Assembly: GCA_010909165.1 (NCBI GenBank)
Contig: VJWM01000025.1
Location: 3,100,001 to 3,164,000 of the forward strand
Length of the DNA stretch: 64,000 bases
Reading direction: 5' to 3'
Origin: Anthoceros angustus
Lineage: Eukaryota > Streptophyta > Anthocerotopsida > Anthocerotales > Anthocerotaceae
Shown: piece after piece, positions 11,460 to 22,463 of the stretch
How the letters are laid out: the number at the start of each line of letters is the position of its first letter
How positions within the stretch are numbered: position 1 is the first letter of the stretch
Made by a program: the position numbers and the translations under genes
The notes under the pieces: generated by a model
Database searches by the model: none
Told to the model about the DNA's origin: nothing
Seen by the model: the letters and a program-made list of their open reading frames with translations, nothing else

Positions 11460-12600
11460 GGGATTGTTTGAGAGTCCACCATTGCATCCACCGAATCTTC
11501 TACAAGTGCCAAATTCGCATGCGCTCCATCTCCTGTAAGGCCAAAGCTATCATTCGCACAAAGCCTCGGTCTTCATTGATGTCATTTTGGGTGTCGTTTC
11601 GGTCGTCGCCATACAAAGATCCAAAGTCTGCTGTCCATCCTCCATAAGTTCGCGGTTGTCGCTTCAACCTCTTCGCACTCAATGCGACGACGGCTTTCAA
11701 GCGCCTTCTCGCTAATACATACCTCTTTTGCCCAGAATCGAGATGGTCCCCTTCGGCGGCTCAAAAGTCACCTCCTCGTCTCAGACGGCAAGACATCAAC
11801 GGTATGCACTGGGCAATGTAACTGCGCATCTCAAGTCCGCCTATTGCAATACGAGGCCACACGAACGCAGTGTCGTAGTCCCACCGCCCGAGCATGCATC
11901 AATAACCCGCCTCCTTGGAGAATGTCCTCACGAGTTTCATCATAAGACCCAATGGTCTCGGTATGGGCACACTACCAACTTGTCATGAGACAGTAAACTG
12001 CTTTCTTGATGAGGGTGTCCAATAATGATCTTCCATTGTTGAAGGTCCTGCATCACATTTGGCATCATGGCCGCCCTTGAACATCCATCTTTCACACCCC
12101 ATCCAACTCGTAACGTATTCCACGCCTCAAATCCTCCTCTGTCGTTGTTCATGTTAGTCTTATCCCAAATGAATGACACCAAGCCGCCTTTGGCACACCA
12201 CTAATAGCCTCCCTTACCGTATGGGCTTCTTCAACACCATGCATGACGATAATTGAAGTCGTCATTTTCCGCTTTCTCCGAAACTTTGGAACACAAGACC
12301 CATCATGGATAAATCCATTCGTTTGTCCATTGGCCCGATGTCAAATCCACGGGAACATCCATGACAAGGTGTATTTCCTTCCCTCAAAACCCACGCATGT
12401 CCGTAACGCTATGGGCTTCCACTGCACTTGGACTTTTCCGACGGAACATTGAATATCTGGAGTCCTTCTTGCAAGTCCTTATCCGCCAAAGCCCGCTGCT
12501 CATTCTCTAAGCCCTTCCAATTATTGATCTCGAAAATGAAATGCAAGTCGTCGGGCAGCTTTGTCCTCCACGCCTCCCGTCCTTGCTGCCAAACCAAACA
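11460..12600 (-). pseudogene. Unrecognised decayed coding region inside the TIR element
   Basis: Minus-strand frames here are broken but look protein-like, for example IWDKTNMNNDRGGFEAW and MQDLQQWKIIIGHPHQ at 11,940-12,182. I do not recognise the family. It may be the continuation of the minus-strand ORF at 13.0-13.6 kb or a separate decayed insert. Listed so that the stretch is not read as empty. Confidence 0.3.
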
Positions 12601-12629
12601 ACTGTTAGAATGCGAAGCCTCTCACAATA

Positions 12630-12840
12630 AGTGAGGGCGCGGGCCGGCGCCCAGCCGGCCGGCGCTCCCACCGCGCCGGAGGCGCGCCGGCCGCCCCGCT
12701 CCGCGTGAGAGAGGCCACGGGCGGCCGCACCCACCGCCTGACCGTGCGAGGCCCGGCCGCGCCCGTGGCGACGAGTGCCGGCCGCCGCCCCAATGATCAG
12801 AGATGGGCGCGCCGGCCGCTGGATCATGCGCGCCGGCTGA
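12630..12840. repeat. GC-rich palindrome-bearing tract
   Basis: A sharp island of G and C in otherwise balanced sequence, dominated by GCCGGCGCC, GGCCGGCGC and GGCGCGCC words in both orientations. Similar tracts recur at 14.1-14.26, 17.4, 19.53-19.56 and 45.5-45.8 kb, all within copies of the same transposon family. It would form strong hairpins. The long minus-strand frames across it look like artefacts of composition. Confidence 0.6.
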
Positions 12841-13033
12841 GAATTGAAATGGAAAGAAGGTCCGGGAAAATGGCTTACCTTTCCAAATGCCGCTTTGGAA
12901 TCGCGACAAGCATTTCATCGCTTGAGGTCAGATACTCGCCGAACCTCTTCAAAAAGAGCAACCCAAGTGTTTAGCCATCGCCACTTGAATAATATGGAAT
13001 TTCTTCCAAGCGATATATCGTCATCCATTCCTT

Positions 13034-13618
13034 TCAGTCAATGAGACCGCCACACTTTCTCCATGATAAGTATCCGCCCACACTCCCCACTGGAATCCCT
13101 TGAAATGATTTCCAAGGCTTTGCAAGCATATCTTTTGGCTTCACATAAAGGTCTATTTTGTTAGCCTCGTTGGCCACTTTCCGCTTCACCTTGCTCTTCT
13201 TGCTTGTCCTCGCTATCACATGCTTCTTCCGCTGCAACTCCCCTGCTTCCCACTTCGTAAATATCTTGTCTACATTTTCCCATACCCTACCCTCTTGTTT
13301 CGCGATGCATAAAATGTGGGTCCTGTTGTCAACCTTGTTCTGTTTATAAACATCATCTTCGCGTGCTTCATCATCCTCAATAAGCCCCAACACCTTATAC
13401 AAGTTGAATTTCCATGTCATGGTCATCTGCACACCATCCCGTTTCGCAATAATCAATTCATCACGCAAATACCTCACCTGCTCTATAAAATTCATCTTCC
13501 GGCTTGTCGACATCGTGGTGGTCTGCGGGGACTGATCTCGTACATTGAGACCACAAGACACATGAGCCTCCACACATCGAAACCGCTTTTGCGGAGAGAT
13601 GTCCGCAAGATGCTTCAT
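13034..13618 (-). CDS. Transposon-encoded accessory protein, 194 aa
   Basis: The longest clean frame inside the TIR element, on the strand opposite to the transposase. The protein is basic and hydrophilic: a TWKFNLYKVLGLIEDDEARE segment near residues 69-88, the motif VDNRTHILCIAKQ, and a Lys/Arg-rich stretch (RKKHVIARTSKKSKVKRK) that could be a nuclear signal or DNA-binding patch. Upstream sequence is in frame but interrupted by a stop, so the native start may lie higher. Degenerate copies on the same strand occur at about 37.5-38.0 and 44.3-45.1 kb (DNRTHILCIAK is retained at 44.47-44.66 kb). I know of no named domain. A role in transposition is inferred only from its presence in several copies. 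Confidence 0.55.
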   Translation of the reverse strand: MKHLADISPQKRFRCVEAHVSCGLNVRDQSPQTTTMSTSRKMNFIEQVRYLRDELIIAKRDGVQMTMTWKFNLYKVLGLIEDDEAREDDVYKQNKVDNRTHILCIAKQEGRVWENVDKIFTKWEAGELQRKKHVIARTSKKSKVKRKVANEANKIDLYVKPKDMLAKPWKSFQGIPVGSVGGYLSWRKCGGLID

Positions 13619-14236
13619 TGCATAAGTGGTTTCCTCCTAGGACTCCCATGACATATTTTTGGCCTGAATCCGCCACCTAGTTTTTCCATGTCATCACACC
13701 GCAGGATCAATCATACATAATAAAGGCAAAACGCCCTCTTCAATCCTCCCTTCGATATAACACGCGCCAAATAATTGGCCCATGCTTCATCCACCTCCAT
13801 CATGCATCGGCGATGCCGGGCCGAAGGTTCTCAATTTCACCAGACTGCTTCCAATACTACCTTCTTCGCATATGTCGCTTCTCTCGACCCGTGTCAAGGG
13901 TCTTCATCCGGATAGCTTCCGCAATCCTCCCGGTCTGTGTTGTCACATGAGTGGGAATGTCACCCACATTTTCCACCCTCTGCAGCTTGTTGCCTTTCCT
14001 CTTTGCTTTTGCTTAGGATGGTCCTCTCGCCTTCCTCCTCGATCTTCTTCAAGCAGATCCCGCCTTCCTTTTCCCTTAGGCCCTTCCTCCTCTCTCAGCC
14101 GCTTGAGCGGGCCGGGCGCCCTCCTCCCGCCTCATGCGATGGTGCCTGAGGCTGCCTCCTGGTGGAGGGCGCCACCGGCGCCTGTTCACCTCCGCTCCAA
14201 GAGCTCGACGCCAAGAGCACCGCCTGACTGGCGGCT

Positions 14237-14252
14237 GGCGCCGGCCGGCGCC
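14237..14252. repeat. Perfect 16-bp GC palindrome
   Basis: GGCGCCGGCCGGCGCC is its own reverse complement. It lies at the end of a 150-base GC-rich patch inside the TIR element. Confidence 0.85.
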
Positions 14253-14269
14253 TCAACCACCTCCTGATG

Positions 14270-14458
14270 TCAGAACCCCGGGTGTTTCATAAGGCATGAA
14301 AACCCCGCATCCTCGTCTGTAGCGTCCGAATTTTCTTCATCCGAATGCCCCTGGATATCGGGCATTGGCCCATAGTCTTCATCCTCGGGCCAATTCGTGC
14401 CCTCCTCGTCGCCTTCCTTCTCTTCCTCGCCACGCACTCGGCTCTTGCGCGCCGCCAT
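14270..14458 (-). CDS. Short acidic ORF in the TIR element
   Basis: 62 codons from ATG to stop, dominated by acid residues (GEEEKEGDEEG, HSDEENSDATDEDAG) after a short basic start. It lies upstream of, and on the same strand as, the 194-residue ORF, so it may be the N-terminal part of the same decayed gene. No domain is recognised. Low-complexity acidic frames can arise by chance, hence the modest confidence. Confidence 0.3.
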   Translation of the reverse strand: MAARKSRVRGEEEKEGDEEGTNWPEDEDYGPMPDIQGHSDEENSDATDEDAGFSCLMKHPGF

Positions 14459-16264
14459 GACCCTCTGTGTTTAACGATCGCTTGTGTGATTTCCGCACAC
14501 GTCCCCGATGAACGCATTCCCCATCACGAGCCTCGCAATGAACAATGCTCGTTAGAGACAACCGATCGAAGCAAAAACATTGGAAAGCGAAATTGGATCG
14601 AGTTGCGAATACCGATTGCTCACACATTCAAAGCTCCAAAAGCTCGGCAGTTCGACTTCTTGATCACAAGATTGTTGAACGATCTCGAACGCTCAGATAG
14701 CTCGGGACCTGGCACCGCATCAAATTCTTGGGGCCTTGTAATGCGAGCAATCTACAGGATCCCCATTGACATGTCCAATGTTGCCCACACCACCACCCCC
14801 TTGCCGTTGATTTGGCGGTGCATCCTTGTAACCCATAATCCACACCTTGTAACGGCGTCAAAACATGCTCGTCTTGTTGCGATCTGAACAACCATCCAAT
14901 CCTTGTCCAAGACCTTCACTGCATCCATCCGAGCTCCAAGGCGCCGAATGTAAACTCTCTCGGTCGTATGGCGAAGGAATAGGAGCCACCCTCTTCCCAC
15001 CCTTCTCACCTTCTCTCCATGGCCTCCTCGATTTTGTTGTGGAAGCCTTGCCGACCCCCAGGCTTCCAGACTGAGTCCCCCGCGCTCACCGCAGCCCCCG
15101 GCTAGCATGTCCTCCCAAAGACAGAGGTCTTCCATGCAAATCATCGGCAGGCGCCTTCTCGCCAGCGGTCTTTGCTTTCCCGCTCACTCTCGTTTTCTTC
15201 GTCCTCTGGACAGGCTGGGATCCGGATTCCGGTCGCCCTGATCCTTCTTGCTTCGTCGCCCCATCGCCATCACCTTCAATTCAGCATAGGCCAATTCAGA
15301 TGGGCCTTCCTTCTCTGCTAATCAGCGACCGCAATTCCAGAACAAACGCGTCAATGGATGCACAAATCAGTGCAAACCTGGAAAGTGAGAAAACCTTGAG
15401 CAGCGCTGCGCAGTCCGGTCTCCCTCGCCCAATTTCACCGCGTTCCTGCTGCAATCAAGGGGTTAGAGATGGCGCTCTCGCCACCACCGCCTCGAAGTCC
15501 CGCTCTCGCCTCCGCACAAAGCGGGAATTGCTCGCCGCTTGAGGATGGTTGCGCCCACGCCGGTTTGTATGCCCCAAACTTGCTTTTAAGCGCCGTAACT
15601 CGCTCACCTCTCGTGAATAATTACTTTAAGTTAGGGTTTCGTTGCTCCAACTAGCCGATGGTTCGAACCCGTGGTCACATTATTAACGCCGCCATGTTGT
15701 ACCTACAGTTAACGCTCACCGCTTTTCCCATTGCGTGTGTTTGTTTAATTACAAACCATAATGACTTTCCACTTGCCTCCACCGCAAGCATTAGTAACTT
15801 AACGACGTTTTCTTCAACAATGGTTTTATATGGTTGGTGATGTTATCAAAACGGCCTCCGTGAAGGCTTAGACATTTCAAGATCTAATGTTAGAATGAAC
15901 CTTGCCTTCTTTCATTCCTCCACTTCGTCCTACCTAAGACGCCCAACAAAATGCTTCGCCACTCACTCAGAGGACGACGCGTAAGTCTCGATCGCACAAT
16001 GTCGTCGTGGATGCGTGCGGAAACATGTCCTCATTCCCTGCTTGATTGTGCGGCTTGACTGCGGATGGTGAGGTCAATCCCAATATGAAAGACATCTTCC
16101 GAAAAGCAACGGACGAGAAGAGCGGACTGAATGCCCCCCAAGCGTCCGCCGGTCACCAAGACATCTCCGCCTCGCGCCACCACGGGTCCTGAAGGTTTGT
16201 TTCATCACCGGATTCTAATGGAGGTTGACTTTGTGAATTTTATCCTCTACTAACTGTCAAGTCT

Positions 16265-17098
16265 TTGGCACACCGGGCGCCTGAATCGAGCCCGACATCG
16301 CCGGCCTCGGCCTCCCTACCATTCCGAGGTGCCCCGCCATGGACACCAAGAAATCTTAACCGGTATGCGCTGGAAGGATCTCCATGCAAACAACGGTGTG
16401 AGCAAGCAATGACCGCTAGAAACCAGGCCCTCCCAAGGTGGGCTCAATGCGTGAGGCATTGTTCGCAGGGAGTCCGCACGCACCATCGAAGCCAAGACTG
16501 CGGCAATACATCAATGAGGAGGCGACGATTTCATCAGCCCCGAGATCGACATCCGCCATCTTATCACCCCAAACCAGTGAGTGAGACTTTGGTGTCTGCA
16601 GAAACTACGAGTGTCCGGTGCCAGAAGAGGCGAGCTGCGGGGGTCTCAATGAGGAAATGTGAAGTCGAAAGTATCAACATTGATTTCGGAAAGGCATGTT
16701 GCAATCAGATGTGTCTCCACAGATTGACAAAAGAAAGGTTTCGTGAACAACGATATCGCTATTTACGGATGGGGAGGCAGGAGCAGGAAACATTTTTGGA
16801 ATCCCTGATACAGGTTGTGCGACAGGATCTGGGTAACGTCAAAGTTGTGACTCATCTTCTGGGGCCGGATCCTTTCAGATGCTGCTTGCGCGCCTTCAGA
16901 AGAGTGTATTGCCTCGGCCACAGCAGGTATGAAGAGTTGAAGAGTAGAGTCATAATGCACTGGGATGCTATGAGGTCAATCCAAAAGCAATCACCATGCA
17001 TTAAGTGCAATAGCCTGGATGGACAATGCTTTCCTCAACATGGTGAGAGACTTCCAAATATCGAGGTCTTCAACTACCCGACACATACACAAAACTAG
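16265..17098 (+). CDS. N-terminal half of DUF7869-type transposase, 277 aa frame
   Basis: Residues 1-125 are low-complexity Pro/Arg/Ser sequence and may not be native. From about residue 140 the frame shows CCNQMCLHRLTKERFREQRY, then LESLIQ and a Cys at the end of a short basic stretch. This Cys-Cys-x3-Cys-Leu plus helical pattern is what I know from the region preceding the DUF7869 core in transposon-type proteins of seed-free plants, algae and some animals. The downstream half follows after frameshifts at 17.1-19.4 kb. The start codon is uncertain. The enzyme would be expected to act on the TIRs of its own element. Confidence 0.6.
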   Translation: MAHRAPESSPTSPASASLPFRGAPPWTPRNLNRYALEGSPCKQRCEQAMTARNQALPRWAQCVRHCSQGVRTHHRSQDCGNTSMRRRRFHQPRDRHPPSYHPKPVSETLVSAETTSVRCQKRRAAGVSMRKCEVESINIDFGKACCNQMCLHRLTKERFREQRYRYLRMGRQEQETFLESLIQVVRQDLGNVKVVTHLLGPDPFRCCLRAFRRVYCLGHSRYEELKSRVIMHWDAMRSIQKQSPCIKCNSLDGQCFPQHGERLPNIEVFNYPTHTQN

Positions 17099-17099
17099 A

Positions 17100-19411
17100 A
17101 ATTTGGAGTGAATATAGGCGGCATTGTGAACAAAGAGGTCATGCACGTGACCACGCCCGGTTCTTGAAGCTATGGAAAGGGCACTTCAACAGGTAAAGAT
17201 TCCAAAGTCCAACAGATTCTCTACTTGCTCTCTGCTACTGGATTGAAAACAACTATACGAAATACAATCTCAAAGGTTGATCAAGGTAAGTTACATTGTT
17301 ATCCTTATCCCTTGTTTTCCAAAGATACGAGGGTGGTTGACCATGTGGGCCAAACCCTCAATGGCGCGGTATATGTATGTGAATGTGCCCCCGCCAGGAC
17401 GGTGGGCGCCACCGCGCCCACCATGTCTACCTTATCTAAGGAGGTTCCTCGGTCATGCGGGCCGGCCGCCACGCCTGGGGTAACCCATGTGCCTATGACA
17501 TTGCTTGGGCCCCGGCAAGGCACCGCTATTACCATCTCGACCTTGCGGGAATGAGGTCGGGGCGCCGGGGCGCGCCCCCAACCACATCAAGTATGCCTTG
17601 TAACCGACCTTCCGCTTGGAAATGCCGACAAATGTTCGCCCATTATATCATTTAAGGTCCGTCGAGGGTGGAGGGGTGGAGGAAGGTCAAGTTGCGGTGT
17701 CCATGACATACATTGCCATCTCGAGAGTGATGCTTGATGATTGCTGGACATCATACTATGTTTTTATCTTGTAAGTTGACAACTTTAAAGGGACTCACAA
17801 CTACGGTGCATATGGTGCAGAAATATCAACAAGATTGACGCCCACCGCGAGCAGTAGCCGAAGGCAAGATGACAAAACACCGGAGCAAGAGTTATGTTGA
17901 ACCACATAAGTATATGCTGCTATGTATCGATGGCATGGACCAAGAAGACAGAGCTACCGCACATGTTGAGGTGGCCAAAAACCTAGACGAGGAATGTCGC
18001 ATTGTTCACGTGGTCGGTGCATGATCCACAACTACACCCACAAAGCCACGGCGTTTTACCACGCCAACCTCCGGAATGATGCCAATTTGACTATCCGTCA
18101 TTCAAGATGTCATCCACAACTATGATGGTGTGCTGCCCAAAGTTTTGTATTTGCAACTTGACAATACATGTCGGGAGAACAAGAATCAGCTATTGTTTGC
18201 ATATTTGAACATGCTCGTTGATATGGGCACGTCGAAAAAGTGAAGGTGGGATTCCTCTTGGTTGGTCACACCATGATCAAATAGACCGATGTTTTCCTGC
18301 TTCCAAAAGCCTTAAACACAAAGAAGCGACACGCTACCATTACAGACATTCTGGAGGCATATACTCCTCTCCAGGTGAAGGTTTGGAGGTTCCAGATTTC
18401 GGACATATGTCCGCCAATACGGGGATGGAGGTCAAGTATGCGGGTGAAGAAGTTGAATAATCTCATACCACCAGTTCAAAATTACGCGAGGACAAACCGA
18501 CCGCCGTCGGTCCATCGTGGAGCAAGCAAGATTCAACTTCACCGCTTTGGGAAACGGAGGCGTTTTGGAGTTTTAAATTTCGCTCCTTCGAGGCCATAAC
18601 GCCTTTGATGTCCTTACGCACGGGATAAAAAGGAACTGCGGGGCACTCACACCCACCAAGGTGTGGCTCATTTGAAGGATGGGTTAGTGGTTTGCGACCT
18701 GTAATGTACCAAGAGTACAAGTGGTGGGAAGAATTGCTTGACTGCAGAGATTGGTTATTGTCGAAAACCACATCGGCCTTGTTCGGACCGTCCTTGGAAA
18801 TGGTTCTCCGTCTTTGAAGAGGAAGAGACAGCCCCTTCATGTACCGATGAAGCTTTGCTAGAGGAAGCTTGTGAGGAGCTTCCCAACGAGATATGTACCG
18901 GAGCATATCAAAACATTGGAAGGCAGCAGCGTGAAATGGCGCGGTTGAATGGCGGCGTAAATCAAGGGAATGTTCCTCGCAGTGCCATGCACCACATACA
19001 CAATGAACCTTCCGGATTGGGAAAGTAACGACGTGAGGTTGGATGCACCACAACCTCACTTTCTTATCCACCGTATCGGATGGATCATACAGATGCGCAT
19101 TTAAGGCGGTGTATGTAGAGGAATATATACTACGAGGAAGCCGCAAACAAGATGGACGGCACGGGGAAAAAGGGAATAAGGTATTTTATCCCAAAACATA
19201 CAGGAGGTCTATGTCAATGATACATCCTTTATTACGGTTTTATTTTGAATGCACGGAAACATTTGTATGGTGGACAAAAGGCGATCGTGGACAAATTGAG
19301 CGAATATGGATTCATACAACCAGCCAGTCAAAGTGTGGCAGAGGATAGCGATGACAATAATGGGGACGCTGGGCCAAGCGATGACGAAGGCGTGAACTCG
19401 GGGGACGAATA
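17100..19411 (+). pseudogene. DUF7869-type transposase core and acidic C-terminus
   Basis: Continues the gene above with several frameshifts. Near 17.2 kb a W/CxxC-like stretch resembles the linker before the core. At 18,130-18,300 the hallmark region reads LYLQLDNTCRENKNQLLFAY, then, one frame over, VEKVKVGFLLVGHT and DQIDRCF. These are the Asp-Asn...Glu-Asn-Lys and Gly-His-Thr blocks I associate with the DUF7869 core. The gene ends at 19,411 with the acidic tail shared with the copy at 3.8-4.0 kb. About 940 bases then separate the stop from the right TIR. Confidence 0.7.
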
Positions 19412-19529
19412 GCTATTGAGCGTAGGACGACCAGCCTGAACCATTCTCATTAGGGGTTGTATGGATGTGGCTCCCCACTTCACGTGTCCATTACGCCCAT
19501 CCTTTCCAACTTAATCGCGATGGAAGGGT

Positions 19530-19557
19530 GGGGGGCGCCGGCTGGCCGGCGCCCCCC
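19530..19557. repeat. GC hairpin, 12-bp perfect arms
   Basis: GGGGGGCGCCGG, a 4-base loop CTGG, then CCGGCGCCCCCC. It lies about 120 bases after the transposase stop codon, where it could act as a transcript-end hairpin. That role is inference. Confidence 0.85.
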
Positions 19558-20350
19558 ATTCCTCGTGTTGCTGTAAGTGCATAACTTTATCTCAAATTGA
19601 AGTAGCTGCAATGACGATTGCATATACCATGTTTGGGTTGTGTCACGAGTATTGATGGATGTCACGGTATTGATGCACGAATATGGTGCGTGTGAAGCGG
19701 TTTGGGGTAGTGTGTGCAACACCACGGCATGCAACATGACCCCCACTGCAAGGTTCTATGCCATTCCAAAGGAAGTGGTGACCATGCGATATCAAACATG
19801 TGGAATGTGTCCTTGTGGACACGACAGGGGCGCCGCGCCGCCCACTCGTGGAACATGCCACGCGCACCACATCCACTGCTCAAATTCATTCTCAAGGAAC
19901 CGGTGCCCAAGTGGATAGCAAACATGTTCCATGTGACCTTGGTGAGGTGGGAGGGCGGCCACCGGCGCCCATCCTGCCTCACCACTGTTCAAAATAGGCG
20001 AAGGATCACACATTACACCTGAACGGGAAACAAAATTTTCTTCCCATAAATATGTTGATGGTTTGAACGTGTCCGCGAAATTGCATAACCCTTCCATAGT
20101 GGCGTTCGATTCGCAGATTTCTGCTAACGGTATTGCTTGACCGGCATACAGGGTGTGCATAGTGGGTCTTGTTTTGGCCGAAACAAATGGTTAAGGGAAG
20201 AGGGTCACCCTTCGGCAGTCATATGAACCAACGGAAAACTCGTATGATCCAAGAGCCGGACCCTTTTTTCCAGTATGGTTTCAATAGCAACCTTTTTAGA
20301 CCCATCACCAACCCTCTTCAGCGGTTATTCACAAAAAACCCCCATCGAGG

Positions 20351-20380
20351 ATATTCCCCCCCTTCAAAATTTATGGTGTT
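20351..20380 (-). repeat. Right TIR of the DUF7869-type transposon
   Basis: ATATT, a C7 run, then TTCAAAATTTATGGTGTT. This is the reverse complement of the left arm with one mismatch and is followed by the second CTAA. Confidence 0.88.
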
Positions 20381-20455
20381 CTAAATATCAAAAGCACAGT
20401 GCTGGAGTATACTACCAGAATTGACAACGTGCTATCCAGGCAGGAAACAACATAA

Positions 20456-21251
20456 TATTTGAAGCGGCTGAATATACATGAAGCGGCTGCAGGGGTCTAT
20501 ATACGTGGATCCAGGTTTAAGATGGTTATGAAAACGGCATGTTTGGGATTAGGCGTAAAACGATGTAAAATAAGGGTGAAGATCACCGTAACGCTTGTGC
20601 CAACTATAGCTGAAAACGGTGCTCTCCGGCTTATCATGCGCACGAGAAAAGTACCCATGTTCTCTCCCCTCATTGCAGGAAAAAGTGGTCGCTCGAGTTT
20701 CCGGTTTGTGTTGCAATCATTGTGGCCAAGAACAGAAATCAACGCATTTAAAATCACATGGAGACACATGGAGACAACTATGGTATGGGTTTGTAGAGGT
20801 TGTCATATCGGCCCGAAAATGTATGCGATTGTTGGGTGTGGCATGGCGGCGTCTTTGCGTCTTTGCCGAGCTCTGAAGCGCATGAAACGGATGTGTCCTA
20901 TACGATGGCGGAACGAACACGTATGGATATGGCGTCCGGAGGGTGGAAAGTGGAGCACAAAGCGTCCATGTCCGCCATGGCTTATCTATAACGGCAAATG
21001 TTTGTAACTAGTGCAATTGTGTAATGAAGAAATGTATTGCGCTAGTGTATTGCGACATGGTAGACGCCATACAAGGTGACATTTAAGATGTACTCATCGG
21101 GGCATGGTGGTCTTGGATGTCTTAAAACAATGTATGACAAGAACATGAAACTTATGTCCGACACTTGTCCAATTTCAAACCCTATGCCATGAAGAGAAAT
21201 TAGGGATAAACATAAGGTTCCTTGTTATTTCAAGAGCACATGTCATTACTC
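20456..21251. other. No recognisable gene
   Basis: A plus-strand open frame of 182 codons (20,459-21,007) covers much of this gap. Its protein is Arg/Met/Trp-rich with no domain, and I cannot tell it from chance. The start of the gap is the continuation of the ORF split by the TIR transposon, up to the stop at 20,453-20,455. Confidence 0.35.
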
Positions 21252-22463
21252 TTATGAATCGAGACCTCGTCCCCGTCTAGCCTCATCTCCATCTTCATCA
21301 CTCATTGCCTCATCCAAGTGTTTGGTTGAATGTGAGGACTGGTAGCGCACTCAACTTTTCCTTTATAGCTTTCTTGTCTGCTGCGTCTACGGATGTTTCC
21401 TGAAGTAGTGGCCCCATGTATATAATAATCCTTTAAAAACCTTGGATGTTGGGGGCCTTTGACTTTCCTTGACTTTTGTTTTGTGGTCCATTGTCGATTC
21501 ATCCTTTGAAAAATTCTCCAACATACTTGCCCTCATAAGCATCCGTGCTCGATTCGCCACCTTGCACAAGACACGTTCCGGCCCCAAGGTGCACACTACA
21601 ACCTTCGCTGCAGGACCTATTGTGTGTGTCACCTCGCATCGCGGTGTCACAATAAACATTCCTTTCTCGTATCTCCATAATATCGCCATCCATCCTTCTT
21701 GCCACCTCTTCTTGGCGTTAAATAGTTTGGTAGGCCCCTCAGATACATGTCCTGTGGTATGTCACGAAAAGAGCCTCGTCGACAAACCCATTATGTGCAA
21801 AGGGGAACTCGGCAGTGGGTAGCCCTATCGTACCATCTCCGTGGATTTTGAACAAGCCCAATGTTATGATCCACAATATTTGCGATTTCGTGTTGATCAT
21901 TCCAATCCATCCACCATTCTTCCTCTACAGCAGAAATATGTTGGCGCTTCACCAAATCCTTTTGAGATCCACGCCTTCACGCGGTCAAACCACCATCACT
22001 AGCTTGTCCTTCGCCCGCAATGCCATCAAAGGAGCGGGCCCGATGGCAATTCTGGAACAAAAGTCAAGAACTCGAGAGCCCATCTTCGATTTACAAGGGG
22101 AAGTGGAGTATTCTGCGAATAACAGACCTTTCCCCGCCCAACTTTGTCCTCGCGGGTGATTTTGAACCTAGTGCGAAATGAAAGGTTGTTCCTTCCGAAC
22201 CACAGAATACTTCCTACGTTCACTAATTGTAATGGCCATACTATGTCCGGTCACCACCTCATCAGACTTTCACCTCTGGATTAGCGGCGTGAACGAGGAC
22301 TTCAATATGTCCTCCATAGTTGGTGATGTCCGGCCTCCTTATGTTTTAAATGCTTAGAAAAACATGAAAACATTTGATCCACTTGGTCGTGCGATGCCCC
22401 CGCGAGGAGGAATCCAACCTTCACCTTCTCGAACGTCCCGAGTTCAACGAGCATGTTCCGTCT
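21252..22463 (-). pseudogene. DUF7869-type transposase, C-terminal half (second element)
   Basis: The minus strand encodes NMLVELGTFEKVKVGFLLAG and then SHDQVDQMFSCFSKHLKHKE at 22,302-22,463, equivalent to the core at 18.2-18.3 kb, and ends after an acidic tail (MSDEDGDEARRGRGLDS) at 21,252. The tail differs from that of the other copies, so this is a distinct subfamily. The gene breaks off exactly where the LTR of the gypsy element begins (22,464). Its upstream part reappears on the other side of that element at 36,770. Confidence 0.7.

Larger units (their letters stand above)
11092..20380 (+). mobile_element. Complete 9.3-kb TIR DNA transposon with DUF7869-type transposase
   Basis: Both ends were located. 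The left TIR is 11,092-11,121 and the right TIR 20,351-20,380, inverted copies matching at 29 of 30 positions (AACACCATAAATTATGAAGG, then a G7 run and AATAT; right arm has one T for A). The flanks carry the 4-base duplication CTAA at 11,088-11,091 and 20,381-20,384. Inside are a minus-strand ORF region (12.4-14.5 kb) and a plus-strand transposase gene (16.3-19.4 kb), so the two are divergently transcribed. Several GC-rich palindromes are scattered within. Removing the element and one CTAA leaves an open frame across the site, which independently supports the borders. Confidence 0.85.

Noticed and set aside
12507-12918. Three overlapping long minus-strand open frames
   Set aside because: They lie in the GC palindrome tract, where stop codons are rare in all frames. 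The proteins are Arg/Ala/Gly/Pro strings without a domain.
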